A stretch of DNA of 64,000 nucleotides. It comes from Cristatella mucedo. Lineage: Eukaryota; Bryozoa; Phylactolaemata; Cristatellidae. The notes beneath the pieces were generated by a model. It saw only the letters and a program-made list of their open reading frames with translations. It made no database searches and was not told where the DNA came from. The stretch lies in the NCBI GenBank assembly GCA_009760855.2, contig WPIO01000012.1, forward strand, positions 1-64,000, in the 5' to 3' direction. Of this stretch, positions 56,818 through 64,000 are shown piece after piece; position 1 is the stretch's first letter; every line of letters begins with the position of its first letter. The position numbers and the translations under genes are program-made.

Positions 56818-56907
56818 GTAGGCTCGGGAAGGGGGGGAGAGCAGCCACTTTCTTATTTGTCAGCGGCCAATGAAAGTGAGGCATAGTGTTAGACGGGCTG
56901 CTTTCGC

Positions 56908-57062
56908 GCCTAGTGTATATGGCGGCAGGAGAGCCTCGACGTTAATCACCACCAGTTGCCGTGGGTAATAACGGATTGTCAGCCGCAGGACTCGAACCCG
57001 CGGATCTGAGTCGCGGGGATACGAGCGCCTAACCCCTCGGCTAAGACTCGGCTAAGGAGGAA
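56908..57062 (-). mobile_element. SINE family 1 copy (old)
   Basis: Minus strand, just inside the intron after 56817: body AATCACCACCAG, box B as AGGACTCGAACCCG on the plus strand, head with CCTCGGCTAAGACTCGG. Confidence 0.72.
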
Positions 57063-57611
57063 TGATGAACCGATCGATTCGGGCCGGCCACTTGCAGGGC
57101 AGGCTAGGTCTTTCTAGACAAACTAGTCGAAAGCTGCGTCCATGCCTAGGCTTTATACCCGGCGCGAAAGTGTTGCAACTAAAATGGCTGCTCTGACTTG
57201 ATGCCGACTAGTCTCATCTACTAGATTCTCGTGCTAGTAAAGATGTCTTACGCAGCCAGAGAATTATTCTCAATAGTCCAGAAGCGAGGGAAACGAGTTT
57301 CTTTTACAATTCATCCTTAGCCGGTGCTGGCAGCAGAGTAGTGGTCAGCTCGAGTTTTAAAGTTGGAGGACGAGCGTGCGTATAAAGGCTCTGCAAATAC
57401 TAAATACTCAAAAACACTGGCCTGCAAATGAAAACTGTTGCCAATTGTTTTTAATCTAATAGGCGACTCAAGTAAATGTTTGGGATGATCTTTCAGAATC
57501 GGTATTTTGTTTTAACCCAGCAAGTCGGGATTTTCAAGTTTTCATTTTTATTTTACAATACTTTCGCAAGCATTAAATACAGATTTTACAATCTTTTATT
57601 GAAATATTATC
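57063..57611. other. Intron or intergenic, nothing recognised
   Basis: AT-rich unique sequence. Confidence 0.3.
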
Positions 57612-57755
57612 TAGGCGCTAGCTCTTCACCACCGACATCGTAGGCTCGAATATTCAATGGGCGATCCTTTATTGCCAATGCGAGCGGTGGCGACAGCCGT
57701 TAAGGCTCTTCCGCCGATGTAGAAACGAGGCTTTCAAATCAGCTCACATTTGTTT
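57612..57755 (+). mobile_element. SINE family 1 copy (head decayed)
   Basis: TCGTAGGCTCGAATATTC box B remnant, then GGGCGATCCTTTATTGCCA and a full body ending TTTCAAATCAGCTCACATTT. Confidence 0.78.
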
Positions 57756-57819
57756 TTACCTACGTTATGTGCAATTTAAGCATGTCTTCCTTTATTTTGT
57801 AAAATGCTTTTAAGCAGCC

Positions 57820-59260
57820 TCTTCCTCGACGTTCTGATTGCTCAGCAGCTGGGTCTTGAGGCGCTTCAGGCTCCGGCTCAGCAAGCGGCCATCATCGTGT
57901 TAACCTTCCAGCGGCCTTGATGTCTACGTGTTGCCGTTTCACGTATGTCCCGATGGAACCTCTCACCCCGTTCCTTGCTGTGTGCTCCTAAATGTGATGG
58001 GAACTAGCCAAGCTAAAGTTCTAGAAAATGCATCTCAACACTCATTCTGCTGCCAAATGCCACATAGAGTTGAATCGCGTTCTTAACAATTCGCGCGCGA
58101 GGCCAGCAGACTTGTGATTGGCGAGAAAGTTCACAGACAGACCTCTACCCCAGACTTGAATCAACTTTAACCAGTAACTTTTTTAATGTAAACTTTGTGT
58201 CTTTGAACAACTCTCCAATCTGCGGACAACAAAATGCCAGCCTTTATCTTTTCATCGCCTGTTTGAGGAAGCTTTTCTTGGAAGTACTTAAAGGTATCAC
58301 CCTCATAGTTCCGAGCCTTAACATACTTTTTCATTAGTCCAAGCTGTATGTGCAAGGGAGGAAGTATCATTTTCTTGCTATCGACAAGAGGAGGCTCTCG
58401 GACGTTGTCACTCTCAGGCACAGCATGTGCTCGCTCTGGCCAGTCTTTCTGTCGGCAATGAAGAGCGTCAGCACCACTGTTCCAGACATAAAAAGCACAG
58501 ATATTTTGTGTAGCCACCTTGAAGTCTAAGCAGAAGGGCAATGACTTTTAAATCGCCGCATACATGCCACTGGCGTTGATCATATTTGATTTCATCAAAA
58601 AGTACTTTCATGTTTCCGTAATAATTCTCTGCCATCTGTAGAGAATGAGCAACAGGCAAAGAGGAAAGATGCGTCTCCATTGCCAAGTAAAACTCTCTTT
58701 AAACTGCGGTTCAATGAATCAATAAAGATTCTCAACTCAGTTGAATCATGGCACTTTCACTTTTAGTTAACTAAACCTTCGACGTTGCTGCTATAGACTA
58801 ATGAGTCTTTTGTCAAAAAGTACGAAAGAAACTCTTTTTTTGCAAAATCTGTACCACGAAAATGTAGTTCTCTTCGCAAGGAAAGTTCTCTTTTAATCTA
58901 GAGTCGAGGTGTTCAGCTGACTCTTCGGGCAGGTCAAGGTCTCTCTCTCTCTCTCTAAGTCATCAAGATCAGATTGTGACATTATCTTAGGTGTTGGATC
59001 ATCAAAAGCACCCTGGTTGTCATAAACGTCACCTTCAATTGAACTAAAATCACTGTCAGTCAATACATCAACTGTAATAGGAAGTGGAGCAGGAGCTCCC
59101 ACGGGAGCAGCAGCACTGTGTGGTACAGGGTCGCATCGCTGACGGTAGATTTGAATATTCAATTTTATGCTTATTATTCTTGCTGCAATACTGTAAGTTA
59201 GTGATGCAGAAATAACAAGCCGAAACACGGTCAGCTTGCTCTCTCTCCAAGTCATTAGTA
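57820..59260 (-). pseudogene. Frameshifted copy of an uncharacterised invertebrate multi-copy protein family
   Basis: Read on the minus strand across several frames. From about 59080 there is an acidic region with TPKIMSQSDLDDLERE. Next come a decayed block with RIFIDSLNRSLKRVLLGNG (about 58745-58690) and SLPVAHSLQMAENYYGNMK (58665-58600). GDLKVIALLLRLQGGYTKY and a Cys pair CFLC follow near 58500. After a frame change come RQKDWPERAHAVPES, LPPLHIQLGLMKKYVKAR and DEKIKAGILLS (58460-58220). A broken tail has NFLANHK and ERFHRDI with frame shifts and stops (58110-57900). I recall this block order from many insect, crustacean and cnidarian gene models of unknown function, but I have not searched. 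At least four frame changes or stops make this copy non-coding. It may be a relic of a mobile or multigene family. Confidence 0.6.
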
Positions 59261-60654
59261 CCTCAAATGGCATGCATTCGCTTTGACCTTTATATCAGTG
59301 CCTCAATTTTTCTACACACTGCACACCATATGTGGTGTGCAGTGTCTTTATCTTGATCTCTCATTTTTCATGCGAATTAGGCATGATGGCGCTGTCTGAT
59401 GAATGCATTAATAGGTAGGCGCTGCTCTTTTATTGAGAATCTCCCGAAGATTTAGCAGAATATATGCGGCGAATACTTGCACTGAGTTGGCATTGTAAAT
59501 CACAAGTAACCGTTGATTTGAGCAACTATGTCAAACAAAAAATGGCTAATCGGTCTACAAAATATAGCACACACCATTTATTTCATTATGTGACTGTAAC
59601 AAGTAAACCTTGTGAAGGCCAATATTATTGTACATAGCGTTTAATGTTACAGTGCATCAGATCTTTGATAAAGGAAACCTACGTGAAACAAAAGGAAATC
59701 TACCAAACCTGACGCGCTGCAGCAAAAAAATACTCTGTACATCATTATTTGCAATGTGTATTTGAAAAATAGTAGCAAATTCCAGATAACTGATATCATG
59801 CAGACTAGTGTAATGAAAGAAGCTTCATTGGCACCGTGCCTCTATTAAGCTTAGAGTGTTTTCGACCAACAGCTTTGAGTGCATAACTTGTAGCCTCACC
59901 TAGTTAAGATGGGGTCGGTGTGGAGTGATCGAGTTGCAGGGCAGCTACCCAAAGTACCGAAAATGTACCGAAAGTCGAAAATTATGCGTGCCAAAAGCAG
60001 TTCCCTGTTTTATGTGTACATTCAAAATAGCTTGCTCTTTCAATCGGCTGATAGCACTACGGGTAAAATCAAAATGAACTTGACTTAAGAATTCCATCCG
60101 ATGCTTAAAGTAGCGCTAAGCCAGTTGACTTTAAGTTCAGTGTAAGTGATTGCCAAAACTAATAACCTTGCCTTTCGAGTGCCAACCCGGTAGAGTCCAG
60201 ATTACGCAAGACAGAGTGGCTTCTTTTGTTTCTCATCCACCACCCTGCCGATTGGTTATAAGCGCATTATGAGTTTGCTTGTGTGCTCAATATTCCAAAG
60301 CGCCATTCACTTGAAGCGCGGTGAAATGGGCTGTGCGTCTCGGAATTGAGAGCAGCGGGGCTGCACCCACGCTAGCTCGGATGAGGACCCGGAACGTTTC
60401 GGCAACGTATGCTCTACCAACGCGACCTTGCAACAGATTTCGGTCGCCATTCGTGATCGGTGACCGTGCAGGTGGCGGTGGTGGTGGCCGTGCAGCTCGA
60501 CTCACCTGTAGCTTTGCAGCTTGGAATTGTGCAATAATCCAGGACGTAGAACCTAGAAGCAGTCCGAGGAGATAGTTGCTGAAGCAAAATACGCTACATC
60601 GATATGAAACGGAGAGAGATTGTGAAAACTCAGCAGCAGGCATCGGCGGAGTTT
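59261..60654. other. Intergenic, nothing firmly recognised
   Basis: AT-rich to about 60300, then a CpG-rich patch (60320-60560) with a GTGGCGGTGGTGG run and open frames on both strands, no motif. Confidence 0.3.
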
Positions 60655-60805
60655 GAAGTAGGTTTGGCTCAGTAGTGAAAGTGCTCGCCCCGACCAAGGT
60701 CTGTACGAGGTGGTGGCCTCCAGCCCCATGGCATATGTGAAGCCTGAACAGAGATTAAGTTCTCTTAGTGTGCTATACAAATGAGTTATATTTTCTTTAA
60801 TGTGG
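60655..60805 (+). mobile_element. SINE family 2 copy (diverged)
   Basis: GTTTGGCTCAGTAGTGA head, GTGCTCGCCCCGACC, box B decayed (GGCCTCCAGCCCC), tail hairpin AGAGATTAAGTTCTCT. Confidence 0.75.
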
Positions 60806-60875
60806 ACAGAATGTGAACAGTAAGGCCAAGGTCGAGAATGACGTTGTACCCGCGCGAAAGCAATCGAACACGAGT

Positions 60876-60912
60876 GCGTGCGTGTGGGAGGCCGAGCCTC
60901 CCACACGCACGC
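60876..60912. repeat. Perfect 17-bp hairpin with 3-nt loop
   Basis: Arms 60876-60892 (GCGTGCGTGTGGGAGGC) and 60896-60912 are exact complements around a CGA loop. A (CA)n stretch follows. Confidence 0.97.
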
Positions 60913-60919
60913 CGCACAC

Positions 60920-62269
60920 ACACACACACAAATGCCGTAAAGCTCTGAAAAGATACTGCTTACGACTTGCATGAAATACGGGGCCTGGTTCGTCAACCAT
61001 ACCTCGGATAGACTGCTGGCTGAGCGTCGTTTTTAACTACTACACTAGGTGATGGGTGAATCGCTACTACTGCCGGTACGTATCAAGTTATAAAATCTAG
61101 CTTGCATTACTATGCATGTTTGCCTTCGTCAGCGGTATCGGTAGACTTTTTTTTACCTACAGCCGACTAATATTTCTAGTTGAGCGGATTGACGGGGAGG
61201 CATGCGCGTGTTCTCGTAGAATGCCGCCAGGCTGCAATGGCGGCTGCTGCACAGAGTCCGCACTGCTTTGTTGCTTGTCTACTTGTGCACGTTCCCTGCG
61301 CGACTTTAGCTAACGGAATTGCAACTGTACATACTAAGGTGCAGTTCGCCACTCAGCTGGTAATCAGATGCAATTGTACGATCGTCGCATGCCTGACCTC
61401 CAAAAGCATTGCCAAGCTGTACACTTTTTTCTTTTATATAACTCTGTTATTTGTACATAGTCTTTGCGTGTACAATTTAGACGATTTTTTAGGCGGGTTT
61501 AAATGAGGAAAAGAGTTTCGTTCAATATTTTGCTCACGTAAACAGGAACGAGGAAACTGTGAAGTACGCACGTGAAGTCGGATGTAAAAGATGTCTCGGA
61601 TACAATGTGCTTATTCTGGGTAAGATGCGAGCGAGATTATGTGCTCTGTTAATGTTGAAATTGTTTTTGAATGGAACTGGAATCTTTTCATCAGGCCACT
61701 ATCGATAAATTACCCAGTGCTTTCGTGCTAGTTCTACAACTAAAGGTTAGCTGCCTGTGTGTTTAATGTCAGGTGGCAGATGCATAGTTTTGCACTCTCA
61801 TATACATCGTGATTCACATGGGGGCCCAAAACCCGATGGTGCCCCTGACTCGTAGTTTCGCAACGCTTCGGCGCTAGGGAACGAGTGTAATACTGTACAT
61901 TTTAGGCTAACTAAATTCACGCAGCAAGCTTCCAGCACTCTTACAGCTACAATGCAGCTATAGCAGCGTCCCTGTATTAATGGCGGGTGGTGATAAAGGT
62001 CCGTGGCACTTCCGAGATGCTGTAGCTGCTATCTATGATTACGCTTCGTAACCTTATACTCGCTTAGACAATCCACTGGACGGGCTTGTATTTTCAACGG
62101 ACTGGGAAGCTTTCACTGCGCTTGCAGCTTCTGGTCCCTGGTCTACTGTGCTTCGCCTCCGTCGGCGTCTGTCACTTTCGGAGAAGACCATACGGAAGGA
62201 ATGTCCCAAGGCTCAAGATTTGACTTTGAGAAACTTGCTAGATTGTGTTAATAATACTAATGTCGATAT
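60920..62269. other. Intergenic, nothing recognised
   Basis: Frames of up to 108 codons (61180-61506) without motifs. Confidence 0.3.
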
Positions 62270-62672
62270 GTCTTTTGCTGAGCACCCTCGGAGAACTAAC
62301 TCAATCTCTATTCGAGCGCTTTGAAAGTCGCTGCAAGATGGCGAATAGTTGATGAAAAGAAGGGCTCATCAACTAAACACGTCACGCTTGTCCTTGCAAA
62401 GTTTCGTAACTCTCAACTACACAAAAGGACAATTCACTAGGACAGCGGGAAGTTTGCATGAATCAAGTAGGTTCTCAGCTTCTTTTTGAATGTTGTCAAG
62501 TCGGGTGATGAAGTGATGTCATTTGGTAGTGAGTGCTAAGCATAGCAAGCTTAGTAACTGAAGGCATGGTCTCCCAGTGATTTTATTATTAAGTTAGATG
62601 TGCAGGTTATCAACCAGTCAGAAGATGGTGCGACTGGGTGTGAAACTTATTCAGTTAGGTTGGAGTAAGATA

Positions 62673-62710
<38 letters not shown>

Positions 62711-62767
62711 CAAGGCGAGTGGCAGAATCTTGAAGTCGATATGCTGCTTGATAGGCAGCCAGTGCAG
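62270..62767 (-). mobile_element. Old LINE 3' part split by (GA)n and a younger copy
   Basis: Minus strand: tail variant with GAACTAACTCAATCTC, 3' UTR, CTTTTTGAATGTTGTCAAGT block, (GA)n at 62672-62706, then GTCGATATGCTGCTTGATAG. It stops where the next copy begins. Confidence 0.8.
62672..62706. repeat. (GA)n microsatellite
   Basis: About 17 GA units inside LINE sequence. Confidence 0.93.
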
Positions 62768-63121
62768 ATTAATAATAACAATAAAATACTTTTGATGTAG
62801 CACCATCAGAGGACTTAATCTCTTTCTAGGCATTTTACATTGGTTGCAAAGGAAGCACGATCGAATGGTAAGTGGTAGCATGCTCATAAACAACAGGAGT
62901 AACACGGTTAAGGGTGACATGCACAGGGTCAGCATGCAACTATGGTTAGTGGCAGCATGCACACTGCCAGCACACATAAGCACATAAAAGTCGAATCATA
63001 GGGACCCACTAAATTCTGTTATAAATAGATGCACTTTAGTTTCTTTTTAAATGTGACAAGTCAGAAGATGTCATGACGAAAGTCGGAGGTGCGTTTCAGA
63101 CTTTGGGAGCATACGAACATA
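62768..63121 (-). mobile_element. LINE 3' end inserted in or beside an older copy
   Basis: Tail (AATAATAACAATAAAA), hairpin variant, 3' UTR and the TTTGGGAGCATACGAAC block, minus strand. Confidence 0.85.
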
Positions 63122-63261
63122 GATTTGTGAGCAGCAGTGTAGTTGCGGCAGTTACGAAGTTTACGATTGATAAGCCCAAATGGAGAGTACTTCCGACTAC
63201 TTTGAGCGCGTTATTGTTATTTCACGGTCAGGGAGACGGGATTTTTCAAGTCACAAGACTA

Positions 63262-63677
63262 ACTCCGTGTAATGTATCTCAGTCTGCAACTCCACAAAGC
63301 CACAGAAATTATGTGGGTGTTACGCTTGAGAGCTTTCTATGGCGCACTCCAAGTTTGAGAGGCTTTCGGTACGCACGCGGTAGCCAAAAGATTTTATCGC
63401 GCGCAACAAAGAGAACGTGAGAAGCATAGCTGAGTGTGGAGAGTAGTTAAGGTAGTGAATAGCATGGAGGTAGCAGCTCAGGACCGCTGGAAAGGATGTG
63501 CCACATGCGGCAGCAGGAGAGTAGACGTCGTTGCATAAGAATTTTGGAAGAGAGTTCCGCAATCTAGGACCTGCAGAGCCGAAGCTTCTGTCGCCAACGG
63601 TCTTCTAACGTAGGTGTGGAGCGGCTGGTTTATCGTCCATAGAAGACCTGAGGGTACGAGGCGGCTGAAAACGGGGC
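63262..63677 (-). mobile_element. R3 repeat copy
   Basis: Minus strand. The coding-like part reads VGDRSFGSAGPRLRNSLPKF, comparable to the SFGDRAFSSYAPKAWNSLP block of the main LINE, followed by a 3' UTR ending GGAGTTGCAGACTGAGATAC. Probably the 3' end of a different LINE of the same clade. Confidence 0.65.
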
Positions 63678-63678
63678 A

Positions 63679-63964
63679 GCAGATTAACTACTCTCCTGCT
63701 GCTGACTGTGGCTCATCCTTTTCAGCGGTCCTGAGCTGCTACTTCGACGCTACTCACCACCTCAACTGTCCTCCTGACTCTGCTATGCTTCCCACTTTCT
63801 CTTTGTTGCGTGAGACGAAGTCTGTTGGCTACCGAATGCGTACCGAAGGCCGCTTAGGCTGTGAGTGCGCTACACAAAACTCTCCTTCGTAACGCCCGCA
63901 TAGTCTTTAAGACTTTGTGGAGTTACAGACGGAGATAAATGATACGAAGGAGCAAAACGGCGGC
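63679..63964 (+). mobile_element. R3 3' end in inverted orientation
   Basis: Repeats the 3' portion of the neighbouring R3 copy (TACTCTCCTGCTGC to GGAGTTACAGACGGAGATA) on the opposite strand. Confidence 0.75.
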
Positions 63965-64000
63965 GGGCCTTGTGGGTCAGCGTGAGAACACAAGAGGTGC

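Noticed and set aside
60506-60552. Mini-exon candidate (minus) between TTCTAG and GTGAGT, hydrophobic product
   Set aside because: Only 47 nt, no partner exon and no recognised protein.

Overview
This is a stretch of an invertebrate animal nuclear genome. It has spliced genes with GT-AG introns and AATAAA signals. It is dense in non-LTR retrotransposons (LINEs), tRNA-derived SINEs and microsatellites, and shows no operons, CRISPR arrays or bacterial features. I cannot name the species. All family names come from reading the sequence and from memory; no search was run.

Host genes. Three conserved genes lie on the minus strand. DDOST (OST48 subunit of oligosaccharyltransferase) runs from 14755 to 6678 in five exons whose phases all fit (436 codons plus stop). 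An NDUFC2-like complex I subunit lies at 17791-17368; its last two coding exons are clear and its N-terminus is unresolved. RPUSD1 (RluA-type pseudouridine synthase) runs from 33488 to 27107 in two exons (296 codons from the first ATG), split by a 5.5 kb intron. On the plus strand, 56152-56817 is the first coding exon of a type II membrane protein, and 54696-54905 may be the first exon of another gene. At 57820-59260 (minus) lies a frameshifted copy of an uncharacterised invertebrate protein family.

Mobile DNA. The main LINE is an L2/CR1-like element with an AP-type endonuclease, a YADD reverse transcriptase and a 3' hairpin followed by (ATT)n. About 20 full, truncated or tail-only copies occur on both strands. 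The best copy (28234-about 31760) sits in the RPUSD1 intron and keeps a 955-codon endonuclease-RT frame. Older, diverged relatives lie at 84-745, 7340-7900, 20155-20545, 51439-52755 and 62270-63121. A second LINE-derived family, called R3 here, has four copies (19610-20140, 21850-22490, 63262-63677, 63679-63964).

SINEs. SINE family 1 has a tRNA-like head, a conserved body and a TTTATT-rich end, in about 11 copies. SINE family 2 has a Leu/Ser-tRNA-like head and ends in almost the same 3' hairpin as the main LINE, in about 8 copies. The likely reading is a LINE/SINE pair in which the SINE borrows the LINE's reverse transcriptase through a shared tail. This pair, several fold-back structures and the decayed protein family are the most interesting signals. 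The rest is intergenic or intronic sequence with microsatellites and a few GC-rich islands of unknown role.
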